Made by a program: the position numbers and the translations under genes
Shown here: piece after piece, positions 10,095 through 19,757 of the stretch
How the letters are laid out: the number at the start of each line of letters is the position of its first letter
Numbering within the stretch: position 1 is the first letter of the stretch
DNA from: Bolinopsis microptera
Taxonomy: Eukaryota; Ctenophora; Tentaculata; Lobata; Bolinopsidae
Length of the DNA stretch: 64,000 nucleotides
Direction: 5' to 3'
NCBI RefSeq assembly: GCF_026151205.1
Contig: NC_087077.1
Location: forward strand, 9,415,983 to 9,479,982
Notes under the pieces: model-generated
The model's input: only the letters and a program-made list of their open reading frames with translations
Databases searched by the model: none
What the model was told of the DNA's origin: nothing

Positions 10095-12986
10095 GGACAC
10101 GTTCATTGAAGTTTGAGGATATTGGTAAATATTAGTGACCCTACTAAATGGCACGATGATGTAAAATGTGTCACACTATAAAACTATATAAACCCTCAAT
10201 GGTTAGGATAATCGTTTCATCCTCTAGATAAACTTTGTCGCATAACAATATCTTTATCAGACGATAAGATATCGCTTAAATGCGGCCGGCAGTGAGTTGT
10301 AAACTTTGTCACACTATAAAAATGTGACAGAGTTTATATGGACCCCTTGTTGCCGTGTTTGACCAAATTTTCGAATTTCAAATTAATAGGATAGTTGCAT
10401 ATGACTATTATCTACATATTTAGCGACTTTTTTCGTTAAATGGTAACACCATGTAAACTCCGTCACACATTTAAGAAATTTATATGAGGGATGTTTATGA
10501 CATCCTGACAAGAAATGCCGAATAGTCTAGCATTGTTTTGTGAGCTGAATGTGTTTGGAATTGTTCACATATTTCATTGTTATAGGCAAATACAAATACA
10601 GAAGGCAGAAATAGGTAAATTTAGTCACATAAATTTGTATGATATCTCAACATGTGTGAAATTGAGTAAATATTAGTATACCAACTTAAACACCCTATAT
10701 TACGTACTATGGATCAATTAACAATATTTCAACCATACGCCGGTCATATAAATTATTATATGGCAGTGATATGTTAACATTGGCAAAATTTCAACTCCTG
10801 AACAGGGTAAAAATTTGTAAATTTCGTCACAAAAAAATATTATAACTTTATTTGCTCCGTGTTGGCAAAATAACTAATTTATCGACATAGTGATGGTGAT
10901 AAAGTAACATTATATACTAATTGAGGTATGATTCTTCAAAATAGGGGCAAGAAATGTAAATTTCGTCACATCAGCCATAGCATTAGTTAGATAGATTTTC
11001 TTTCATATCAACTGCCCTTATTATAGCAAGAATGGATTTATACAGGAAATATAGAAACCCATGCCCATTTTTCATCACATTGAAATTATACTGTTGGGGC
11101 AGGAAAAGTAAATTTCGTCACATTTCGGTAAATTAGTGATACCAAACTCAGCATTGTTAAACTTGGGTTCTGATTTGCTGAAAAATAACCAACCAATAAT
11201 TCCTGGAAGAAAATTGAATTTTAACTGAGGTATGGTTCTTTAAAATAGGGGCAAGAAATGCAAATTTCGTCACATACGTAATTTTAAAATTTAGATAGAT
11301 TTTATTTCCTACCAATAGTCCTTATTATAGTCGGAATGGATTTATACAAGAAATGTAGAAACCCATGCCAATTTTTCATCACATTGAAACTATACTGTTG
11401 GGGCAGGAAAAGTGAATTTCGTCACATTTCAGTAACTTAGTAAAATTAAACTCAGCATTGTTAAACTTGAGTTCTAATTTGCTGAACAATAACCAACCAA
11501 TAATTCCTGGAAGAAAATTGAATTTTAACCGAGGTATGGTTCTTCAAAATAGGGGCAAGAAATGTAAATTTCGTCACATACGTAATTTTAAAATTTAGAT
11601 AGATTTTCTTCCATATCAATAGTCCTTATTATAGTTAGAATGGATTTATACAGGAAATATAGAAACCCAAGCCAATTTTTCATCACATTGAAATTATACT
11701 GTTGGGGCAGGAAAAGTAAATTTCGTCACATTTCAGTAACTTGGTAAAATTAAACTCAGCATTGTTAAACTTGAGTTCTACTTTGCTGAACAATAACCAA
11801 CCAATAATTCCTGGAAGAAAATTGAATTTTAACCGAGGTATGGTTCTTCAAAATAGGGGCAAGAAATGTAAATTTCGTCACATACGTAATTTTAAAATTT
11901 AGATAGATTTTCTTTCATATCAATAGTCCTTATTATAGTTAGAATGGATTTATACAGGAAATATAGAAACCCAAGCCAATTTTTCATCACATTGAAATTA
12001 TACTGTTGGGGCAGGAAAAGTAAATTTCGTCACATTTCAGTAACTTGGTAAAATTAAACTCAGCATTGTTAAACTTGAGTTCTATTTTGCTAAACAATAA
12101 CCAACCAATAATTTCTGGAAGAACATTTTATAATGTATGTAATATGTTAATCACAGACTATTTCATTCTATAATCATTGCATTGTTTCCAAATTTAACCT
12201 ATTTATGATGTCTTATCATTTTGTGACGATGTTTACATCAACTGCCCTATACTTGAATCAACTGTATCCGTGTATCGTCCTTATATAGAGTTTTCCCGCA
12301 AAATTTAACTTATTTACGATGTCGTATCATTTTGTGACGATGTTTACATCAACTGCCCTATACTTGAATCAACTGTATCCGTGTATCGTCCTTATATAGA
12401 GTTTTCCCGCCTTCCAAACCAAAATCAGATATAAATGATTTCGGAAATTCACCCAGAATTTCAAATTCCATATAATGTGACAGAATTTACATCATTTCCG
12501 AATAACCAAGTGCATGTATTAGCTAACTTTTCAAAACAACATATTTTAGGGCTATGATTGGCAGAAGAACAATCAAATAATGAGTTGAAAGGGTTTTGAG
12601 GACACCTCACAGTAGAAAAGAGGTCTCGTATTCTGAGTGTGACAAAGTTTACGAAATATTGCCTTAAAGCCGTTCGATCCGTGCCCTTTAACCAATGTTG
12701 TATCATAATTGTTAGATTGACCTAATCTACTATATTTCAGACCAAGGAATGATAATTGGGCAGCTATGGTAAACAATGTCACAAAAATGTGACATTTTTT
12801 ACATTATAGTGCCTAAAAGCAATACATTTTATTTCTGAGCAGTGCATATGGGAGTATGGGTCACGTGGCTAATGTTCAGAACTTATGAACACGCTGGATT
12901 AATAGATGCTAAAATTAAGCCACTATCGCCAAAAACGCTATTTTAGAAATTTACCAATATCCTCAAACTTCATAATGAACGTGTCC
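10095..12986. mobile_element. GGACAC element copy 1 (non-coding, 2.9 kb, TIR-bounded)
   Basis: Starts GGACACGTTCATTGAAGTTT and ends in the inverse (CTTCATAATGAACGTGTCC), giving inverted repeats of about 36 bases reaching GATATTGGTAAA. The direct repeat ATAA flanks both ends, consistent with a 4-bp target duplication. There is no open frame beyond about 80 residues, so it cannot encode a transposase. The interior is filled with a 15-bp motif, consensus GTAAATTTCGTCACA, on the plus strand from about 10161 to 12031. The motif then appears on the minus strand (TGTGACAGAATTTACAT type) from about 12220 to the right end. Relatives lie at 19758-21914, 21915-25809 (split) and 47711-50239. A 4-bp target duplication occurs in several superfamilies (for example Sola, Chapaev, Ginger); I cannot choose among them. 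Confidence 0.75.
10930..12120. repeat. About 303-bp tandem repeats inside GGACAC copy 1
   Basis: Roughly four units of about 303 bp, each with two strong motif sites about 150 bp apart. Sites at 11260, 11564 and 11867 follow AGGGGCAAGAAATG; sites at 11108, 11412, 11716 and about 12017 follow TTGGGGCAGGAAAAG. A weaker TTTTTCATCACATTG site lies between them. Successive units are almost identical, and the first is more diverged. A 58-74 bp block (AACTGCCCTATACTTGAATC) is also doubled at 12236-12410. Confidence 0.85.
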
Positions 12987-13132
12987 ATAAACTTATTAGG
13001 GGAGGGAGTGCTCAAACGGTCTGTTTGGACTGTAGAGAGAGTTCATACTTTCATACGACAATGTAATGCATGTTCACAAGTATGATCTAGGCTGGTGTGG
13101 TGCATGGTGTTAAGGGTTAATTTCTATTGATT

Positions 13133-13492
13133 ATTTGACCAAAACCCATAATCATGGGTAGAGTGGAGCGCTGCCAGTGTCTCTCTTTCCCAAACAAAAG
13201 GCAATGATATCAATTTGAATGACCGTTATCAAATGCAAAATGATACCGAGAATGAAATCGGTCGCTCGCTTTTCCCACTCATTCATGGCTTACGAATTGT
13301 AATAAGTTTCGATTTATAACATGTAATCTATTTCAATTGTAAATGAATGGGAAAAGCGAGCGACCGATTTCATTCTCGGTATCATTTTGCATTTGATAAC
13401 GGTCATTCAAATTGATATCATTGCCTTTTGTTTGGGAAAGAGAGACACTGGCAGCGCTCCACTCTACCCATGATTATGGGTTTTGGTCAAAT
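13133..13492. repeat. Hairpin cap, left
   Basis: An inverted repeat with arms of about 155 bases, starting ATTTGACCAAAACCCATAAT and ending with the inverse, and a loop of about 50 bases near 13290-13345. The arms match almost perfectly. The same hairpin, with a 200-base unrelated loop, forms the right cap at 18534-19028. A partial copy is at 26816-27025. Confidence 0.85.
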
Positions 13493-13708
13493 ATCATCTC
13501 TTTTTGATTATAATGTCAGGGTACTTTACAAAGCCGAAATGTAAACTCATAACTTCATTAATAAGGAGGAAGTTTCAACGATTTCGAAATTTTTCTTTTA
13601 AAAACATTTCCTTGTGTTTAGGGAAGCATATCGGTCGATCACTGACTGAATATGCCACTTAATACTCATTCAAGTTGGCATTAAATTCTATATAATGACA
13701 TTAAACCA

Positions 13709-13881
13709 TAGTTGGTTCGTGCGTCAATTTTTCGGGAAAAGTACGTAAAGTGCGTTTGAATTATTTCGTGCGTTAAAAGTGCGGTAAAGTACATTTACCG
13801 GTGAATTCACCGTTTTACGTTTTTTTCGTACGTTAAGTGCGTTATGTTTTAAAAGTACGTTAAGTGCGCACGAACCAACTA
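13709..13881. mobile_element. Small MITE with 8-9 bp target duplication
   Basis: About 172 bp with ends ATAGTTGGTTCGTGCG and its inverse, flanked on both sides by ACATTAAAC. The uninterrupted target is seen in the right arm of the foldback near 18320. The 8-9 bp duplication fits hAT- or Mutator-like elements. The inside is built from loosely repeated AAAGTACGTTAAGTGCG-type words. Confidence 0.7.
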
Positions 13882-14708
13882 TACATTAAACTGTCGTGGC
13901 AAAGCAGAATTTGTTGGAAATCACGAATGAGCAAAATTCTCACCTTTCGCACGTGCAAACTTTGAGCGGACGTTGCGTGCGCATCCAATATTGAATCGCC
14001 GTAAATTTTTGCATGTAATTGTTTTATATATAGATTGATAAGCATGCAAAGTTTCAAAGTATTTCAAGAAGAACTGTAATCACAACGGCACTCTAAAGTT
14101 GACAGAAAATGACGAAAACAGCAATTTTCAGTGATTTTAGCGATTTTCTATCAATTTGGGCGTGTCCCCACGTGTGCAACTTTTTGATTTTCAACTTTAA
14201 AACTAGCCTAATGCACAATTTATACCTATAGGAAGCAGAACTGAGCTCCACAACCCAAGGCATGGCCCAACACCAGAGAATACTAAATCGCAAAATTGAC
14301 GTTTTTATAAAATAATTCTTCAAAAAAGCACAAACTTCAATGACGAATATCTTTATGAAGGAGCAAGCTAGAAAAACTTTCCGGTAGATTTTCAGAATGC
14401 TTGAACAATTATCTAAGGTGAATTTTTCCTCAGATTTTGAATAAAATTACTTCTTAATGGTTTAAAATTAATTTTAAAAGTTATTACTTTGTCAAAAATC
14501 AAGTTTTAAAAACGGTTAACTTGATGACGTCATCAAGGGGTGTTTATGACGTCAAATAATTTTTTATACAATGTAAACTAAAGTATAAACAATTATTTGC
14601 AAGACCTGTGGTCGGAAATGGCTGTATCTTTTATACTTTTGAATCTATGGACACCTAAATACAGGCTACAATTGACTGGCAAAGCGTCTATCCCTGAATA
14701 TATATATC

Positions 14709-15265
14709 ACAGTGCTGGCAAGCACGACCGTTGCATTTATTGTGGGTATACTATGTACCCCATTTACTATTATACCCCCTTTACTATTATACCCCCTTTA
14801 CTATTATACCCCCTTTACTATTATACCCTCTTTGGTACACGTTTTACAAGCCTCTTTCGTGCACGCGAAGCGTGCACTCCGGCCGGAGGCGGCGGCCGAA
14901 GGCCGCCGCTTCCGGCAGGAGTTTTTCAGACATTAAGACTCATCGGAAGTCGTTCAGCAGATTTTTTTTAGTTCAAAACATTCTAATTTGATGTCAAAGA
15001 TGACAGGAATAAAAAATAGTTATATTGAGATTTTTAAGAAATTTGCATAAAATACTCGCCAGCACTGGTATACGAAATTCGGTAAAAAACCCAAAATCGC
15101 CATATTCAGGTGCCTTAAAAACCATGTTAAAATTAAGTTAGAGATCTGAAATTTTTCAGGGCGTCTAGACGTTGACCAAATCGACTGCAAAAAAAGTTTC
15201 AGGTTTCAGGAACATCGGGAAGTGGGTTTTCTAGAACCCCTGTTTTATGACAGATTGTCGTGATA
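14709..15265 (+). mobile_element. GCTGGCAAGCA element at foldback centre
   Basis: Starts AGTGCTGGCAAGCACGACCG, whose GTGCT/AGCAC halves form a short hairpin. An 18-bp minisatellite follows (CCCTTTACTATTATACCC, about four copies, 14755-14830), then a GC-rich perfect hairpin around GGCGGCGGCCGAAGGCCGCC (14880-14915). The conserved body runs to GATTGTCGTGATA. A hairpin near one end plus an internal minisatellite and no clear TIR recalls Helitron-like non-autonomous elements, but no diagnostic CTRR end is evident. Short frames here only read the minisatellite. Confidence 0.65.
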
Positions 15266-15941
15266 TATACATATATACATATTCAGGGATAGACGCTTTG
15301 CCAGTCAATTGTAGCCTGTATTTAATTGTCCATAGATTCAAAAGTATAAAAGATACAGCCATTTCCGACCACAGGTCTTGAAAATAATTGTTTACACTTT
15401 AGTTTACATTGTACAAACAAATTATTTGACGTCATGAACACCCTTTGATGACGTCATCAAGTTAACCGTTTTTAAAACTTGATTTTTGACAAAGTAATAA
15501 CTTTTAAAAATGATTTTACACCATTAAAAAGTAATTGTATTCAAAATCTGAGGAAATTTTCATCTTAGATAATTGTTCAAGCATTCTGAAAATCTACCGG
15601 AAAGTTTTTCTAGCTTGCTCCTTCATAAAGATATTCGTCATTGAAGTTTGTGCTTTTTTGAAGAATTATTTTATAAAAACGTCAATTTTGCGATTTAGTA
15701 TTCTCTGGTGTTGGGCCATGCCTTGGGATGTGGAGCTCAGTTCTGCTTCCTATAGGTATAAATTGTGCATTAGGCTAGTTTTAAAGTTGAAAATCGAAAA
15801 GTTGCACACGTGGGGACACGCCCAAATTGATAGAAAATTGCTAAAATCACTGAAAATTGCTGTTTTCGTCATTTTCTGTCAACTTTAGAGTGCCGTTGTG
15901 ATTACAATTCTTCTTGAAATACTTTGAAACTTTGCATGCTT

Positions 15942-18155
15942 GTTTGTTTGTTTGTTTGTTTATAGAACCCGTCCCCAATCTCGTATTGGAAAATGACTAA
16001 ACTCAGGTCTGAGTGTGAATACGGGTGGTACCTGCAAGAGTGTTCATTAAGCATTTAGAGTTCTGTAAAACTGCAGTTACAATTGTGCTAGAGTATTTTT
16101 AGTATATACGATTGGTATCAGAAATATATCCCTACATGCTTCCAAAATTTGTAAAGCCGTAGTACATACATATCACATTACACCAGAGCCTACACAGTGC
16201 AATCTCCTCCAGTCTATCTGCGCCGCGTATATTTGTATAAGCACACGGCGCAGACTGGAAAAAACCACACTCTGCAAGTTCAATCCAGTGCAATGCTACA
16301 TGTACGTACTACGGCTTCATCTCCAACTTTCTGCACAATGTACTGGAATGTTTTGAAGGAAAAGAAAGAACAAAAAAAGTGATATATATAAATAAAATCA
16401 GCGATTTAATGTTAGCCTTAGGACAGTAACTTTAATTCCCTGGTTTCTAAAATCAGCTTTTTAAAAAAAATAATAATAAAGTATGTAACGTCGATACCAA
16501 ACCGATTATTGAGCGATAATAACTGAGTAGTTGATTCCTGGGTTGCAGAGTCATTCAGATGTTCCAGTCTTCGAATGTGGTTCTTGTTCAGTTCTTGACC
16601 AGAAGTGTCTAATGAAGTAAGTCAGACAAGCAAACTCTTCCTTAAATGCTCATATAAGTCGTCTCAATCCCAGAAATTATGAATGATGACCCAGTGTAAA
16701 AGTGCAGAAATCGGCCGAAAATAACAAAGACTAAAAACAGTTAAAAAGTGAAAGGATTCAAACACAAGGAAAATTAATAACTTAGAGCGTAAAAAGGAAT
16801 ATCTCCAAACGGAGTTTTCTGAGAGGGTGAGAGGTTCTTTAATTAGAGCTAATGAGTAAATGAGACCCACTAAAGGTACTAAAATTTAGTACCTTAATTT
16901 AGTCTAAATTAACCGGACTGCTAGCAAGGAATCGAGAGTGGGAATAAAACTAAAAGCGGAATAAATTTTAAGATAATGAAACAGAAACTGAAAGCTAAAA
17001 TATATACCGTTCTAGAATGCCTCCGCAAACTATTGCTCCTTTGTAATGTGCACGTGTTAGTAAGTGTAGTAAAAAGATAAAAATAATAAAGCTATACAAA
17101 TGAACGGAGCGGTGAAAATCTGAGAGGGTGAGAGGTTCTTTAATTAGAGCTAATGAGTAAATGAGACCCACTAAAGGTACTAAAATTTAGTACCTTAATT
17201 TAGTCTAAATTAACCGGACTGCTAGCAAGGAATCGAGAGTGGGAATAAAACTAAAAGCGGAATAAATTTTAAGATAATGAAACAGAAACTGAAAGCTAAA
17301 ATATATACCGTTCTAGAATGCCTCCGCAAACTATTGCTCCTTTGTAATGTGCACGTGTTAGTAAGTGTAGTAAAAAGATAAAAATAATAAAGCTATACAA
17401 ATGAACGGAGCGGTGAAAATCTGAGAGGGTGAGAGGTTCTTTAATTAGAGCTAATGATTAAATGAGACCCACTAAAGGTACTAAATTAACCGGACTGCTA
17501 GCAAGGAATCGAGAGTGGGAATAAAACTAAAAGCGGAATAAATTTTAAGATAATGAAACAGAAACTGAAAGCTAAAATATATACCGTTCTAGAATGCCTC
17601 CGCAAACTATTGCTCCTTTGTAATGTGCACGTGTTAGTAAGTGTAGTAAAAAGATAAAAATAATAAAGCTATACAAATGAACGGAGCGGTGAAAATCTGA
17701 GAGGGTGAGAGGTTCTTTAATTAGAGCTAATGAGTAAATGAGACCCACTAAAGGTACTAAAATTTAGTACCTTAATTTAGTCTAAATTAACCGGACTGCT
17801 AGCAAGGAATCGAGAGTGGGAATAAAACTAAAAGCGGAATAAATTTTAAGATAATGAAACAGAAACTGAAAGCTAAAATATATACCGTTCTAGAATGCCT
17901 CCGCAAACTATTGCTCCTTTGTAATGTGCACGTGTTAGTAAGTGTAGTAAAAAGATAAAAATAATAAAGCTATACAAATGAACGGAGCGGTGAAAATCTG
18001 AGAGGGTGAGAGGTTCTTTAATTAGAGCTAATGAGTAAATGAGACCCACTAAAGGTACTAAAATTTAGTACCTTAATTTAGTCTAAATTAACCGGACTGC
18101 TAGCAAGGAATCGAGAGTGGGAATAAAACTAAAAGCGGAATAAATTTTAAGATAA
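15942..18155 (-). mobile_element. Tailed retroposon with (AAAC)n 3' tail and internal tandem array
   Basis: Read on the minus strand, the element ends GATTGGGGACGGGTTCTATA then (AAAC)n at 15942-15963. It begins at ATCTTAAAATTTATTCCGC (18155). It is flanked by a target duplication AACTTTGCATGCTT that restores the foldback arm when removed. A second copy at about 30473-31493 has a different 12-bp target duplication (TATACCAGTGTT). Tail and duplications indicate LINE-type target-primed integration. Short frames conserved between the two copies (near 16197 and 30726) contain no domain, and I do not call a gene. Confidence 0.75.
16818..18155. repeat. 301-bp tandem array (4.5 units) inside the retroposon
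   Basis: Units begin TCTGAGAGGGTGAGAGG at 16818, 17119, 17420, 17696 and 17997. Four spacings are 301, 301, 276 and 301. The third unit is short because about 25 bases after GGTACTAAA are missing, and it also reads ATGATTAAATG where the others read ATGAGTAAATG. The other genomic copy (31353-31493) has a single unit carrying exactly these variants. Confidence 0.95.
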
Positions 18156-18533
18156 TCAACTTTGCATGCTTATCAAACTATATATAAAACAATTACATGC
18201 AAAAATTTACGGCGATTCAATATTGAATGCGCACGCAACGTCCGCTCAAAGTTTGCACGCGCGAAAGGTGAGAATTTTGCTCATTCGTGATTTCCAACAA
18301 ATTCTGCTTTGCCACGACAGTTTAATGTCATTATATATGAATTTAATGCCAACTTGAATGAGTATTAAGTGGCATATTCAGTCAGTGATCGACCGATATG
18401 CTTACCTAAACACAAGGAAATGTTTTTAAAGGAAAAATTTCGAAATCGTTGAAACTTCCTCCTTATTAATGAAGATATCAGTTTATATTTCGACTTTATA
18501 AAGTACCCTGACATTATAATCAAAAATAGATGA

Positions 18534-19028
18534 TATTTGACCAAAACCCATAATCATGGGTAGAGTGGACCGCTGCCAGTGTCTCTCTTTCCCAAACAAA
18601 AGGAAATGATATTAATTTGATTGACCGTTCTCAAATGCAAAATGATACCGAGAATGAAATCGGTCGCTCGCTTTTCCCATTCATTTACAATTGTAATAGA
18701 CTATGAAAAACTACCCAAAGGCAGCTGTACTCGGCAATAAAGATTCAATAAACTTCAGCAGTAGTAACTACCACCCTTACCCCGAAATACTAGGTATCGA
18801 CCCGAACGCAACCCAAAGAGATTTTTACAGCATCTGATTGATGTAATCAATCGAAACTTATTACAATTCGAAAGCCGTGAATGAATGGGAAAAGCGAGCG
18901 ACCGATTTCATTCTCGGTATCATTTTGCATTTGAGAACGGTCAATCAAATTAATATCATTTCCTTTTGTTTGGGAAAGAGAGACACTGGCAGCGGTCCAC
19001 TCTACCCATGATTATGGGTTTTGGTCAA
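18534..19028. repeat. Hairpin cap, right
   Basis: The arms are the same as those of the left cap, with matched GGACCGCTGCC/GGCAGCGGTCC where the left cap has GGAGCGC. Changes are therefore paired between arms. The loop is longer (about 18690-18870) and unrelated to the left loop. Confidence 0.8.
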
Positions 19029-19044
19029 TATATATATATATATG

Positions 19045-19590
19045 TATGTATCACGACAATCTATCGTAAAACAGGGGTTCTAGAAAACCCATTTCCCGAT
19101 GATCCTGAAACCTGAAACTTTTTTTGCAGTCGATTTGGTCAACGTCTAGACGCCCTGAAAAATTTCAGATCTCTAACTCAATTTTAACATGGTTTTTAAG
19201 GCACCTGAATATGGCGATTTTGGGTTTTTTACCGAATTTCGTATAACAGTGCTGGCGAGTATTTTATGCAAATTTCTTAAAAATCTCAATATAACTATTT
19301 TTTATTCCTGTCATCTTTGACATCAAATTAGAATGTTTTGAACTAAAAAAAATCTGCTGAACGACTTCCGATGAGTCTTAATGCCTGAAAAACTCCTGCC
19401 GGAGGCGGCGGCCTTCGGCCGCCGCCTCCGGCCGGAGTGCACGCTTCGCGTGCACGAAAGAGGCTTGTAACGTGTACCAAAAGGGGTATAATAGTAAAGG
19501 GGGTATAATAGTAAAGGGGGTACAATAGTAAAGGGGGTACATAGTATACCCCCAATAAAGACACCGCTCGTGCTTGCCAGCACTGTGATT
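19045..19590 (-). mobile_element. GCTGGCAAGCA element, inverted copy
   Basis: Minus-strand copy of the element at 14709. It has a GC-rich hairpin (19400-19440) and two to three 18-bp units (19490-19545) and ends CGTGCTTGCCAGCACTGTGA. Next to it, 19591-19757 holds GC-richer unassigned sequence with the palindromic word CCCGGCCGTAGGCCGGG. Confidence 0.7.
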
Positions 19591-19757
19591 GATTAAGAAT
19601 TACTATCTTTTAAGCATACTATTGGATACGTGAGGGCACTCCGAATAGAATTGCTCGCCTAATCCGGGTTTTGACTCAGCGGGTAATTACTCCTACCCTT
19701 TTTAACTGCGGCAGTGAAATCCCGGCCGTAGGCCGGGTTACACTAGTATATATATAT

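Larger units (their letters stand above)
13133..19028. mobile_element. Giant foldback element with hairpin caps, carrying nested insertions
   Basis: The left arm (about 13493-14705) is the inverse of the right arm (about 15270-15941 plus 18156-18533). Each outer end is capped by a hairpin of its own (13133-13492 and 18534-19028). Shared arm words include GACCTGTGGTCGGAAATGG, GTTGGGCCATGCCTTGGG and CACACGTGGGGACACGCCC. Four later insertions interrupt it: a small MITE (13709-13881), a GCTGGCAAGCA element at the centre (14709-15265), a tailed retroposon (15942-18155) and extra sequence in the right hairpin loop. A single right arm with its hairpin occurs alone at about 25830-27025. Open frames of 76-117 residues inside the arms are broken in that third copy and are not treated as genes. 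Confidence 0.7.

Noticed and set aside
14093-15888. Related frames of 76 and 117 residues in the two foldback arms (ILRFSILWCWAMPW)
   Set aside because: The arms are DNA copies of each other, so the frames must match. The third arm near 26050-26410 has stops in the same frame, so there is no protein constraint.
16197-16382. 61-residue frame shared with 30726-30917
   Set aside because: It lies in two copies of one retroposon; DNA identity alone explains the similarity and no domain is visible.
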